Source of the DNA: Cenococcum geophilum 1.58
Lineage: Eukaryota; Ascomycota; Dothideomycetes; Gloniales; Gloniaceae
DNA length: 64,000 nt
Assembly (NCBI GenBank): GCA_001692895.1
Contig: KV748181.1
Coordinates: forward strand, 2,919,640 to 2,983,639
Direction: 5' to 3'
The notes beneath the pieces were generated by a model that made no database searches, was not told the DNA's origin, and was given only the letters and a program-made list of their open reading frames with translations. The first letter of the stretch is position 1; each line of letters starts with the position of its first letter. The position numbers and the translations under genes are program-made. Below, piece after piece: positions 1 through 12,275 of this stretch.

Positions 1-2790
1 AATACTATTTAACTATTTATAGTTAATACATAGCCTAAGTTTTCCGTTCTTCTTTAGTACGAATAATACTAGATAACCTGCTAATAACTACGATAGTTTA
101 ATATATCCCTTTTATAAGTTTTTTTTAAATAAACTCTTTAAGTACTCCTAACTTCTCTTAAGTAAGCTTATAGGTTAGAAAGAACTTTAGACTTATTTCT
201 AGTTCTAACTCTATTTTATAGTCCCATACTATATAATCTACTAGCTTTTTACTTTCTAGACTTTATAGTTTTTTGCTATACTTATAGTATCTCTTTAGTA
301 TATAACTTAAGCCTTACTTAGTCTCTTTATATATTGCTCTAACTTAGTATTATACCAACTTAGTTTATTATCTCATTTTATATTATTAAGTATTCCTAAT
401 ATTAACTTAACCTATAATCTAATTAATCTTTAAATTATATTCCTATAACTAAGGCATTTTTAATACTGCCTTATCCCGTCCTAATAGTAGGATATTAAAA
501 GATATCTTAATTTATCTTCCTTTAATGGTTATTTAAATAGGTCCTATTTTAAGGTTAATAATACCTCCTTTATAGGCTATTGGATCTCCTAAAATTATAA
601 CTAATAGGTAAAGTTATTCCTTCTATCTATAAGGTTATCCTATTTTTTTTACTACTGCTAGTAAAATATGGTTTTGTATTACTCTACTATCTATTAGTAC
701 TTTAAACTACTAATTTTACTAATTAACTTATAAATTTAGGTGTTATCCTTAAATTCCTTTAAGGGTCTAAGGCTTTACTACTAGCTCCCTTTAGTTCTAT
801 AGGCCTCTACTTTTCCTAACTATTAGCTACTTAATCCTTATATACTTAGCTTACTCTTTAGCTAATACCTAGTTCGCTTTTTATCCTCTATATACTATAG
901 ATATATATTCTCTAGGTATTCCTACTACTATTATCTATCTAAGTATTCTTCCGTAAGGAATCTTCTTAGTTAAAGTATTAAGTCTCTTAACTCTTAAACT
1001 TTTACTAAATGCTAGCTATATATATACTTAGCATTTTTATATTATTGCTTATCTAGCGCCTAATATATCCTTATAGGGTGTTTCTAATTTTTCTTTTTTG
1101 GATTCTTATATATTTTATATATATCGTCTATATATATAATCTATAATAGCGTATAGTGTACTAGGTACTTTAGGTTAACTCTTAACTTATCTTTATCTTT
1201 AAGTTTAAACCTTTACCGTGTTAATCTAAACGTTATAACTTTATTTATAGGTACTAAGATACGTCTCTTACTTCTCTAGTCCTCTAATTATTCCTTTAGA
1301 TCCTTTAACGTTATAATTAAGGCTCCCTTAATATGAGTTATAGCCTTTTTTATAATAGGGTAGTTTTAGATAACTCGTTTATCTAACTATATATAAAAAT
1401 CTTCCTACTTATTATTATATCGCTGTCTATACCACTTTTAGTATAGCTATTAGAGTATATACGGCTTATCCGTAAGGAAGTATCTTCTTATTACTATATT
1501 ATAATAGCCCTTTATATATTATTCTTTAAACCTAATAGGGATTTCTAAATCTTTTTCGTCTTCCAGTTTAGTAAGCCACTTAGCTCTTAGCGTGCCTGCC
1601 CTAAGCCTATTAGTAATTCTTTATATAGGTGCTCTATCCCTTATATAACCTAGTATACTAGTCCTTTAATCTAGCTTTTATTCTTATTATACGAGGATTC
1701 TCTATCTAAATTCCTCTATATTTTCTTTTAGTTTTCGCCTTATAAGTAGATCCTTAAAGTCTTCTTACTTCTTAATCTTAGTTTATTTAATAGTCCTTAT
1801 TTATATCTAAAAATCTTAGTCCTATAGAATTCTTAATCCCAAGCTTACTTCTATCTTAAGCTTAGCTCTAGCCTTAGTCTAACTAGGCTTTTATAGTGTT
1901 CTTATCTCATTTTAAAAGTTTTAAATCTTACTTATCTTATCTTAAGAATCTTATACCTTTAGGAAACTTTATCCCGAGCTTATTTATATATTACTAAACT
2001 AAGCCATTACTCTGCTTTATTGGTTATTATCTATTATAGGTCCTTAAGTTTATCTTATCCCGTCTTAGGAATCTTAAGCGTTTTATATCTCTTCTTAAAA
2101 ATCTTAAGCCTGTAGCCTTTTGCCTTTATTAAGTACTAAAGTAATTTACTATCCTACTTTTCTTATGTTTTATAAAGTAATAGATATCGTATCTAGTAGG
2201 GTCTTAATCCCTACTAATATTCCCTATTCTATAGTAGAATTATCCTTTACCTCTTTTATAATATCTTTAAGGTCTATATACTTTTAGTAAGCTACCCTTA
2301 TTACCTTATTATTATAGAATATTTCGCCTATATTAAATTTATTGTCCTTAATATCCGATTTATAAACTAGTTTATTAGTTCCTCTAAACTCTAATAATTT
2401 TAGCTCCTATAGCTAATAGCTTACACTATACTTAGCGTCCTTATAAATTTGGTATACGTTATTATAGTAAAACGTAAAACTGTTAATTAAACACTCTTTA
2501 GTTCCTTATAATATACTATTATCCCTTTGTACGTATATATCTTCTACTAATCTTATTCCTTTAACTATATAGTAACTTTAATTACTTTTATAGTCTTTAA
2601 TATAGTAACCTTATTTTCTGTAATTTATATAAGCTCCTTTTTTAAACTATTTTTTTTGCTATAGAGTCCACCTAAACGTTTTCTACTACTAAGATCCCTA
2701 GTTTAGCCTCTACTCCTTAGACCTTTAATTACTTAATTTTTATTCTTTAGGTTTCTATAGTCGTTAATTTTATTTTTAGTTTTCTTTAGT
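1..2790 (-). pseudogene. pol of gypsy A: zinc knuckle, protease region, start of reverse transcriptase
   Basis: Reading leftwards, a CCHC zinc knuckle remnant (GAYINYRK*GYYIKDY, Cys and His all turned to Tyr) lies near 2580-2640. A long linker/protease region with no clear catalytic triad follows. At 1-250 there is a clear gypsy RT N-terminus, with motifs like FIKKLIKGYIKLS, LFVLKKNGKLRLC and INYK*LNSI (usually KKNGKLRLCVDYRQLN). The catalytic YxDD box would lie outside the window. Many TAA/TAG stops make it non-functional. Confidence 0.65.
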
Positions 2791-2796
2791 AAGAGC

Positions 2797-2967
2797 ATGG
2801 AGCATAAAGACTGCATATAGGGAAATTTTGCTAGGCGAGAACTTCAAAATTTTAAGTCGTTTTGCGAGGCGTCCTGGTCACATCTGCGTACACAAGGTAC
2901 CGCCATAGTAGGACTTAGCGAAAATCGCGAAAATCAAAGTTCCCTATATGCAGTCTTTATGCTCCAT
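2797..2967. mobile_element. 171-bp MITE with perfect 28-bp terminal inverted repeats
   Basis: The left end starts ATGGAGCATAAAGACTGCAT and the right end finishes with its exact reverse complement; the match covers 28 bases at each end (2797-2824 and 2940-2967). The interior is richer in CA, TG and GC than the surroundings and shows no obvious RIP, unlike the gypsy A sequence on both sides. The outer AT of each repeat may be the target duplication rather than part of the element; no longer duplication is visible. There is no coding capacity. Its size is below the length that RIP normally recognises, which would explain its condition. Confidence 0.8.
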
Positions 2968-2989
2968 AGTCTTACTACTTAGGTCTATT

Positions 2990-3800
2990 AGCTCTGCGCT
3001 ATACTATAGTTTCTAACTTTAACTTTATTATTACGTGCCCTACGCCTTATATAACTATAGAACTTTATCTTAACCCTTCTTAGTCTACTCTCTTTAGTAG
3101 ATCCTATTATTAATCTTAATTACTTAATTAATTAAATCTCTAAGAGTATCCGTATCTTTTATTAGGATAATTATATCCTAAACTTTTATCCTAAGTTCTT
3201 ACTTATACTATGCTATAAGCGCTTTATTATTCTATTTAACTTATATTACTAATATTTAAAACTATATTATATACTCGATTACTAAAGTCCTTTATACTAG
3301 GTTTAAAGCTTTCTTTCTACTATAGTGGTTACCTCTAGGTCTTTAAATATTTATATTAATTGTTTTATAAACCTGTTCTAACTTAATAATATATACTATA
3401 CCTCCTAGTTAGTAGTTATTATACTATATTTTTATATCTCCATAAGGTAAGATTTAAACCACTTAAGTGTCCTTCTCGTTAAGAATAATCCTACGTAAAT
3501 AACTTAATCCATAGGTATTCCTAGTTTAACTCCTTCCTACATAACCTTAAAGTGCATTTACGTAAGAAATCCCTTAAGTTTTAACTTCTCCCCTAAGAAT
3601 CGCTTAATTAAGGGTAACTTAACCTTTACTACTCCGATCCCATTAATCCTTTCTTTAAATATCCTATTATTATCTATTAATTAATTAACTATTTCCTATA
3701 GCTGTCTAACGGTAACTAGCTAAGAGTTAGTATTTACTATACTGGTGTTATTACCTAATCCTAAGGTAGTTGCTACCGTTTACGCCATTATAGCTACTGC
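2990..3800 (-). pseudogene. gag of gypsy A (RIP-inactivated)
   Basis: The minus-strand reading resembles the Ty3-type capsid domain. It contains a stretch like RFLGEKLKLKGFLT, then VIYVGLFLTRRTLKWFKSYL (the conserved capsid helix ending in WF), and later IKFRI and DLIN/IKINNRIY motifs near the C-terminus. Gag forms the virus-like particle around the element RNA. Stops fall at positions expected to be Gln or Trp. No intact frame remains. A 171-bp MITE interrupts the region just downstream, between capsid and zinc knuckle. Family assignment rests on motif spacing read by eye. Confidence 0.6.
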
Positions 3801-4273
3801 TTTTAGTGGTATATTATTTAACTTTATTAATACTATAACCTTAATAGTGAATATATAACAAAGCCTTATAGTAGGAACTATAGTAAACTTATTAATAGGC
3901 TAGGTATATAGGTAAATAAGAAGTTAATAATGTAATAATAACTGGTGGAATGGTTGCCTAATAGATTAACTCTAATTATATTCTAAGATTTACTATAAAG
4001 AGAAGAACTATCTAAGTAGGGACTATAGTCCTTTAAATACATAACCGTACTCCTAAGAAATCCTCTTTATATATAATGTACGCCTTATATATAAGGTACG
4101 TAAGTTCCTTTTATTCTTTCTGTTTAATATATAGCACATTATATAACCTTAGCTACTATTCCTCGTTATATAGTTCTATTAGCTCTATCTTAGACTATAC
4201 CTATATTAGCCAACTAGCTACTTCTAACTCCTTTCCTAGTAGTCGTAATATTGTACTTAAAGCGTCCGTAACA

Positions 4274-6122
4274 CCTATACTGCTAGCTCCTATATTAATT
4301 AGGATTTAAGTATTAGCCTATTAACTATTCTGCCGAAGATAGTAGTTAATAGTTATACTACAGTCTTAAGAGTTGGAGTTTATAACGTTAAATGCGTTTA
4401 ATAAGATTCTATAGTAGAGCTGTTCTAGAAAGCGACTTAGCTCCAAACCCTTCCTTTTAGAGGTAATTAGGGTGGGGTTCTTATCGGACGTTGGTTATAG
4501 CTTTATCCTTATAAATAGTGCTTATTAGATATAATGCTGGAACTAGATAAAGATTAGGGACAGTAACCGGAAGATTAATACGGTAAACGGCTGCTAGTGT
4601 TAGCCGTTTATAAATTATATTTAGGGACGGAGTAGTAGTTAAAGAGGTAGAAGCTACTTCTATATTTAAAGCAGAGGCCTAGCTTAATGCGTTATTCTTA
4701 TTTAAAGGACATTAGTGGGGCGTACCCTAGGGTCCTAGTGTTGATATCTATAGCGTTAGGGTGCTTAGGCTAAGACGATAACTTAATAAACATTTATAGG
4801 GTTATTGTATTATATTAAGGAGCGGACTTCGGTATTAGGCTGTAACGTGGCCCGCCTCCACGTCGCCATATGGCTAAAAAGACTAAGAGTGCTTGCGAAC
4901 TTGTCGTAAACGCGGCGGGACCTAATATATATACTCTTATATAGGCGTAGTATATTATTATACCGTTTATTAATAATGTTTGCGTAGGCATTAAGGGCTC
5001 CTAGTAGGTCTACGCCTATTAGGGAGGTTTTTAGTTTAGGACTTAGGGATTTAATAAGGCTGTTAATTAGTGCGGAGTCATTCTAGCCTATTTTCTTTGC
5101 GTAATAGTTAAATTTAAAAAAGTATACTAAGAAACTTTTTGTTTCTTAAGTTATATAGTTTATCTTTTTTTAAGTAGTAGCTTAGCGGTTTGGGTTACTA
5201 TATATAGCTTTAAAAAGTATAACTAGGCTTTATACTAAGTTTGGCTAAAGAGGTTTAATAAGGTTAGCTATATCTCCTTTTAGTTAACTTAGGGCGTAAT
5301 AGAGTTAGTTAGCTTTAGTTAAGTAACGGTTAGCGTTACTAGTTAGCTTATTTTTAAGCTAGCTTAGAAATAATTACAGCTCTTATTATTTATTAGTAAA
5401 TACTAGGGGATCTAGTTATTATTCGGATTGTTTTAGTATAGTAGTTGGCTTAGGGTAAGTAACTACTATGGGTTTGGGGCCTGTATTCCGCGTATTTATC
5501 TTTAGAAATAGTGTTTAGTCTTAAGGTTCTAGCGTGGGCATCTTAAGGGCGCGGACTTCTTTTTAGAGGTTCTTAATTGATTACTAGTATTATACTTCTT
5601 ATTTGGCTTATTATTAATTTAAAGTAGCTTAGTTCTATTTCAGGGCGTCTATAAAAGACTTTTATATCCCTACTAATTGTTTTTAGAGTGCGGATATAAT
5701 ACCGGCGGCCGTTATAGGGGCTTTAGGTTTGTTCTGTATATTAATAGTAGTATAGGTAGTTAACGTAACGTAGTATTATAGAGTAAGTATAAGCGACAAT
5801 AATATATAGCAAAGTAGATATTATTAAGCTATATATATAAACTATATAAGGAGGTTAAGACGTTATATAAGGAAAGAAGGTAGGAAGATAGGAAGAAAGG
5901 GTATATATTATTAACTTAGTTACTTAGTTAATACGTATATAGGGTAGAATAGGGTTTAGGTTATAGTCCTAGTAGAACTTAGTAGAATTTAATAAAACTT
6001 GGCAGAATATGGCAGAATGCTATAAATTGCCATTAGATTGCTATTTCGCAGTTAGTCTCTAATTACTAAGTTGGCGGAAATAGGTAGATATGTGTAAGGT
6101 GTTATGGGGGTGTCTTATAATA
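4274..6122 (-). mobile_element. Ty3/gypsy retrotransposon B, copy 1 (LTR, gag, protease start)
   Basis: This 1.85-kb minus-strand segment matches 27030-28738 in order over its whole length. It runs from the 5' LTR (outer end near 6122, plus strand ATAATA, originally ATAACA) through gag to the protease active site at about 4280-4310, read as ILINIGASS, where the expected DTGA is NIGA. It is truncated there by gypsy A. The LTR part (about 5900-6122) contains repeated GTAGAAYTTAGTAGAA-like words shared with copy 2. The stop pattern is RIP-like. Confidence 0.7.
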
Positions 6123-7594
6123 CTAACTACTTATATAACACAGATCTTAAAATAAGTCTTCTTAATTTATAAATATACTTATACGGTAATAAAGGAAGAA
6201 AAGGCTTATATAAAGAAACGCTACTTTTATAAATACTGTCCTCCTTAAGACCTAAAAGGACACTATTTCTTAACCGTTAAATTATAAGGCTATTTTAAAA
6301 AATATAATATAAAATGGAATTTAGTAAAGAACTAGGAGTGTATAATAGTAAAAGATTAGGGGGGGGGATCTTTTTTAGAACTATATTAAAAGCTTTTAGT
6401 AAGAGGAGAAGTTTAAAGTCTTAAGGGTAAGGTTCTAAAGCGTATAGTATATTAAAATACTATAAAGCAAGCACTTCTAGATCTAATTATTGTATAATAG
6501 CTTCCCTTCTTATATATAGAATTGCCAGAGTTTTATACTTTTGTAAAAGCATTAAATTAAAAAGTACCCTTAATTATCCCTATATACTACTTAATAATTA
6601 TAGCCTAGATTCTTAAACACTTTACTAAGAGTTAAGATATTATATAAAAAGTACTTTAATCTGCAAAAATAAATATTTACCTTACTATGGATATCTGGAC
6701 CTCTTTAAGTTTTTCCCTTTTTCTTAGAATCTGTGCTAGCTTTATTAATATATAGGATAAATACCGGAACCCCTTAATTGCCCTTTATACGGTGTCTAGT
6801 TAGAGTAATATAAATTAATAAGAGGCGCTTTGTCCGGTTCTTATTAAGTATAATATTAAAATAAAGATTAGAGCTCTTGTTAGTAATAATACTGGATTAA
6901 ATAATGTTCTCTATTATATAATTAGCTAATGGCTTAGCCTTAAGTATAAAATAAACTAGATTGAAACACATTAAAGAATTTGCTATTAGGGGCACGTTAT
7001 TAATCTTATTATTTAAGCCTTTCTATTTAGTTTAAAAAAGGATAAGAAGCTTATAAACTTATATAATAAAGAGGATAAGAAATAGGATAAAGAAGAAAAG
7101 GAGGAAGAAGAAGAAGTTGTATAATAAGTACTACCACTAGTTAAAAAAAAGAAAAAGAAGGATAAAAAATTAGAGCTAGCATTAGACAAAAAGTATAATA
7201 GAGGTAAAAATATTTAAAATATTATAGGGCTAATAGGAAAGCTTTATAACTATATTATTTATATTTATAGCTTAGCTAATCATATAATATAGTTTATTAA
7301 ACATGCTAATAAAATAATTTCTCTTAATCACCGTACGAGATAGAATAGCTGGTTTCTTATACTATATATAGCTCTAGAGGATAAGGTAAAGGCTAGGCTT
7401 TAACTCTATATAAAGCACTATAAGGATAACTTAAAAGATAATATCCTCTTAATAAGTAAATAGATATATCTTTATACAATTTATAATTTCCTTTAGTCTT
7501 TTTATAAAGCAACTCTATTTCTTTAAGGAGATTATATAATACTAGAGAGGGTTTTAAAATTAGTTAATATTTTTAAGGATATAATATAAACCGT
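6123..7594 (+). pseudogene. hAT-family transposase remnant
   Basis: The forward reading resembles fungal hAT transposases (DDE cut-and-paste enzymes). Near 6215-6330 there is a BED-type zinc-finger trace (YKYC ... GYFKKYNIKW, His now Tyr). Near 6675-6720 comes the hAT motif TMDIWTS, with the catalytic Asp kept. It is followed by IRALVSNNTGLNNVL, GHVINLII, a Lys/Glu-rich insert (about 7040-7200), FIKHANKIISLNHRTR*NSWFLIL, and a C-terminal piece LERVLKLVNIFKDII. The dimerisation region is missing: the frame is cut at 7594 by gypsy C (TSD ATTAG). No terminal inverted repeats were found. Confidence 0.7.
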
Positions 7595-7599
7595 ATTAG

Positions 7600-7896
7600 T
7601 ATTAGCGACTTAGTTAATTAAGGCATGAGCATGGCAAGAGGGACGCGTAAGCCTATATAATTAGTAGTCTATAAATAAGGATCTAAAGCTAAAGAAAGGA
7701 AAGGAGATAAAGGGCGGCGCCGCTTAACGTTATATACAATCCTCTAGTTACGTAACGGCAACTATTTAAAACTGTGTAAGACTGTCTGCGACTATCTGCG
7801 ACTATCTGCAATAATTTACCAATATCTATTAGCCATAATCTACCAGTTTTTATTAGATTTTACTAGTTTCCACTAGTTTCTACTAGCGCTATAACA
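7600..7896 (-). repeat. 3' LTR of gypsy C
   Basis: It starts TATTAGCGAC (RIPed from TGTTAGC) and ends CGCTATAACA. It matches the other LTR over its length, with mainly C/T and G/A differences plus a roughly 20-bp extra segment near 7840-7865. It is directly preceded by the target duplication ATTAG. Confidence 0.9.
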
Positions 7897-7912
7897 TTAC
7901 CCCCCCCTCTAA
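7897..7912 (-). other. Polypurine tract of gypsy C
   Basis: The plus strand TTACCCCCCCCTCT reads as AGAGGGGGGGGTAA on the minus strand, ending exactly at the LTR. This is the usual site of plus-strand DNA priming and confirms the minus orientation. Confidence 0.8.
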
Positions 7913-7989
7913 AAAAGCCTGCCCTTAGGCTTTGTATATCTATATTATGTCTATAGGGTATTCTTATCTTTATACTTAATAGGCAGCTT

Positions 7990-10900
7990 ATTATCTTCGC
8001 TATTCTAGCACTCTATTTACTCGTTAAGGTACTTTAGGGGTCTGGGTTTATTAGGGTAACAACTATAAAACTTTTAAAGCTTATAGGGACTACTTATAAA
8101 GTTCTATATAGGGTACTAAGTGAGGTTTAAGTTGTACCCTTTCTAATTAACACAATATTTTAACGTTCCCCTTATAAGCTTATAGGCCAGTATTTCTTTA
8201 ATTTCCTATTTATTATCGCTATTAACTTAAATCAGTAGGGGAGGTTTATTCTTTTATCTAGGTAATAGGTCGTTTACGGCTTTTTATAGTTTATCTAGAG
8301 AGAAAATAGAGTAAACTTTAATTAATTCTGGGAGCTTTACTTTATATACATTGCCTATCTTTTTAAAAACCTTATATAGTCCTACTATCTAATAGTCTAG
8401 CTTACGGATAGGTCGTTCCGTCTTTTAGTTCTTTATTATAACCTAGACCATATCTCCTATGGCAAAGTTAGGCTCTTACCTATACTTATTCGCCTATTAT
8501 TATATTAGTTTCTAGGCCTTTTCTAAATTTATATAGGCTACCGTCTAGGCTTCTTTTAAGCACTTAGTGTACTGCCGTACTTCCTTATAAGATAGTTTTT
8601 CGCGTATAGTTTAGGGTCCTTTTAGTCTTTCCCAGTTAAAGCTTATATAGGGTAAGTAACCTATTTCCAGTTAAATAGGGGCAAATCCTATGGAGTCGTG
8701 GGGTAGGGTCGCTTAAGCATAGTCTATTAAGGGTAGCAGTTTAGCCCAGTTATCTTAAAAGTAGTTAATAAAGGGCCAAAGTCTCTAATCTAAGTATTAA
8801 TTTATAATTTCCGTCTAACTATCTATCTAGGGGTAGTATGCGGTAAAAAGCTTTAGCTTAATGCCTATAATTTAGGTGGACTTATTCTAGAAAGCCGATA
8901 TAAATTACGGCCTATAATTAGATATAATAGTATCTAGTAGTCCGTAGATTTGGTAGACGTAATAGATATATAGTTAGGCCGCTTCTTTAGTATTAATATT
9001 TTTATAATATAGGATTAAGAACGGGCGCTTACTAAAGCAGTTAACTAGAATTATAACTATATCGTATCTATTACGGTCTATAGGTAGCTTATAGAAGTCT
9101 ATAAAGATATATTACTAGGGGCGTTCTAGTATTAGAAGTAGTTTTAATAGTTATAGAGTCTTATCTTATAGAATTATAGATCTATAATAGCTATCGCAGT
9201 TCTATATATAACGGTTAATATCTATAACTATTTTAGGCTAGTAGTAGTGGTCACTAATAATCTTACGGGTCTTATTTTTTTTAGAGTAGGCTATAGAGAC
9301 CTAGGTATAAGCTTTAGCAATAGGCTAGGTCCGTAAGTTCTATTCCTTAGCTATTACTAACCGTTCCTAGTGCTTAAGTAGTCCGTTTTTAAGGGACTAT
9401 AGGCTAGTAACGTTCTTTGCCATTTTACGGTACTCCTATAAAGAGGGGGTTGTTTAGTTAGCCTATAGTAGTTTATTAATAAGGTTAAGTTTAAAGGAGT
9501 TAATAGAATATATTTTAGCGCCTAAGAAATCTATATTTAATTCTGCCTATATCCGGGGGTTAAGGTATTTTAGTTATAGTAGCGTCTAGGTCCGTAATAA
9601 GATCTTCGCAGCTATTTAGTTATCTAGGTCTTATTTACGCCTTATAAGAGCGTCTATATAGTTTATAGCGCCTAGTCTATATATAATTAAGAAGTTAAAC
9701 TAAGATAGGGTATCCGCCTAGCGTGCCTACTAGGCCGTAAGGGCCTTAGTTATTATAAAGTATTCTAGGGCCTTATAATCTAAAACTACCTTAATTAGCT
9801 TAGGGGTCCCCTCTAGCTATATAAGCCAGTGCTAAAAGCTAAAGATAATAGCTAGTATTTCTTTATTATAGATATAGTAGTTTAGCTTAGCATTTATTAT
9901 AGTCTTTAAATAGTATATAATAGGGTGCTACTCTCCGTCTAGTTACTTCTGGGAAAAAATACTAGCTATTACGCTGTTTAAGGCATTAGTTTCTAATATT
10001 AAGGGCCGTTTTAGGTTAAAATAAGCAAGTAAGGGAGCCGATACTAGCTGTTTCTTAAGCTTATTAAAGGCCTACCTATATATAGCGTTAAAGTAAAAGG
10101 GCTGGTCTTTTTTAGTAAGGCGGTTAAGAAGCTAGGTAATTCTACTATAGTTCTTAATAAAGCGTTAGTAGAAGTTATAAAAACCTAAAAATAATTATAC
10201 CCCCTTTACGGTCCGTAGGGGTGCCCACTAGTTAATTACGGCTGTCTTCTTTAGGTTAGTTTTAATTTCGTTTATACTAATAATAAAACCTAGGTACTTT
10301 ATATACTTAATACTAAACTTTAACCTTTTAATATTAACCTAGAGGCTAGCCTTGCGGAGCCGTTATAGGACTTTATAGACGTGCTCCTCGTATTCTAGCT
10401 CGTTCTTAGAGTAGATTATAATATTATTTAAATAGGCCGTATAGAAGTCGTTAAGGTAGTTAAAGAGTATATTATTTATATACCGCTAGTATGTAGCTAG
10501 TCTATTAGTTAGTCTAAAAGGGAGTACTTTATATTTATACGTTTTATAATAGGTCTAAAATATAATAAAATCTTTAGACCTAGGGTTTATCCTAATTTAG
10601 TAAAATGCCTAGCGGATATTAAGCTTTATAAAAACCTTAGCTCTACTTATTTAGGCTAAAGTCTTATTAAGTAGGGGTAGTAGATAGCAGTCCTTGCGGG
10701 TTATATTATTTAGCTTATAGTAGTTAATATAAAAGCGGAGTCCTCTATTTAGCTTTTTAATAAATAAAAATAGGCAAGGTAAAATGGGCTTCGCTAGGCT
10801 TAATAAAGCCCTTATTTAGGTTATTAATAAGATACTTCTTTATAGCCTATAATTTAGTAATAAACTGCTTATAAAGGGGGCTAAAGCTAAGGGTATTTTC

Positions 10901-11960
10901 TTTACCCTACTTAATCTTAATCTTATAGTTATACGGTTAGTAAGGTGGAAGTATATTAGACGCTACTTTAGAGAATATATCTTTAAATTTCTGGTATTAA
11001 TAGGGCAGCTTTTATTCTACTAGTTCCTTATTTATAAGCTCGCTTTCTTATCCGCTAAGCTTACTTCCCTTTTCCTTAGTTATTTAATTAATTTCGTATA
11101 AGCTCGTTATAAAGGCGACGGTATTAAGCTAAACTAAGTTCTAGTGGAATCCTACGGCACTAATATAGCAGATATTAACTAGTGGGAGGTCCGCTAGTTT
11201 CTTTATAGCCGTTTTCTAGACCATATTTTACGGTCTAGGGTTTATAATCTTTCTTAGCTCCTATTCTATCTTCTATAGGTTATCCCTCTAATCTATTAGT
11301 TTAATATAATATCTAATATCCCTTACTATTCTTTATAACTATATAGGGCCTAAGCTCTCTATAGGGGCTTTTTTAGGTTACTACTAACTTCCTAGGTCTT
11401 TAATACAGGTAGCGTAACATAGGTAGTCTAGGGGCGACGTAGTATACGGATCCGTTGCGAATTAAGCTATATATCTTTCTTAAAGGCCTAGTCCCTACGC
11501 ATAGCATTAGCCTAGTAAATAGTATTAATCTAGGGCTGTATAAGGTTTTCTATTATAATACTAATTTCTTTTATAAAGGAAGGGGTTAGGGGTAGGGTTT
11601 TAGGCTAGATAAGCCATCTACTCTATATATTAAGCTATAAGCCTAAATAGGCTAGCTATTTTCGCTTTAAGATTATTTTATAGCTACCTAGGTCCTTAAT
11701 AAGGAAGGGAATATTATATTACCTTTGTCCGTTAATACGGAGGTAAATTTATAAGATAGTTATAATAGGTAGCCCTATTTGCCCATTATACCCATAAATA
11801 GAAATTAATTTAGGCAGTTCTTTAATAAATATATTTAGAAAGTTAGCTAGCTTTATAGTATATTAGGTATCTATTAAGGTAAAGGCATTTACTCTAGAGT
11901 TAGCTAAAGTAGAGGTTAAAACTTAGTATCTATTACGGAATAAAGTATAAGGGATAGTAT
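7990..11960 (-). pseudogene. pol of gypsy C: protease, RT, RNase H, integrase, chromodomain
   Basis: Read from 11960 leftwards. A protease region (about 11960-11640) contains FLIKDLGSYKIILKRK*LAYL, the end-of-protease ILG-W-L pattern. RT (about 10950-10150) has RGLRFYINYYKLNNIT, YKVLPFRLTNRLATY and YLNNIIIYS, so the YLDD active site has become YLNN. RNase H follows (about 10000-9600), then integrase (about 9450-8550). A C-terminal chromodomain (about 8260-8000) has the pattern EIKEILAYKLIRGTLKYCV*-KGY and NF..SPYKL. Chromodomains direct such elements to H3K9-methylated chromatin. Stops occur throughout at Gln/Trp positions. Forward copy 2 (28739-44430) encodes the same protein. Confidence 0.85.
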
Positions 11961-12275
11961 AGCTTCTTTTACTAACTAGCTAACCTAGATTAACATCTAA
12001 TATATTAATCCCTTTTAACCCTAGAGAGGAGTCTTCCTTTAGGGTTCCTCTTTTTCTAACTCTGCGCTATTCTCCTAGATTAATAGAACCTCGTCCGCTT
12101 TCGCGTTTATTAGGTAATCCTTTATATAGTAACCTTTCTATCTATAAGAGAAGTAAGCTCCTTAATTACTAAGGGCCTATATATAGGGGTTGCTATATAT
12201 AGGCCGAGCATTCGCTAGACCTATAGTAGGACTAGCCGCATAGCTAGCTACTAAATTGGCGGTAGGCTATATAGG

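Larger units (their letters stand above)
1..4273 (-). mobile_element. Ty3/gypsy retrotransposon A, 5' part (LTR, gag, start of pol)
   Basis: Degenerate LTR retrotransposon read on the minus strand, running off the left window edge inside its reverse transcriptase. The outer 5' LTR end is placed at 4273, where the plus strand reads GTAACA (minus TGTTAC). Just beyond it the protease of gypsy B is cut after the residues GASSIG, so A inserted into B. The stretch 3800-4273 is LTR and leader with no coding signal. gag lies at about 2990-3800 and pol below that. Stops and D-to-N type changes throughout indicate RIP. The inner LTR end and primer-binding site could not be defined, and the 3' half lies outside the window. 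Confidence 0.7.

Noticed and set aside
4076-4309. 77-residue forward open frame
   Set aside because: Lies antisense to the gypsy A LTR and the gypsy B protease; composition is that of AT-rich RIPed DNA.
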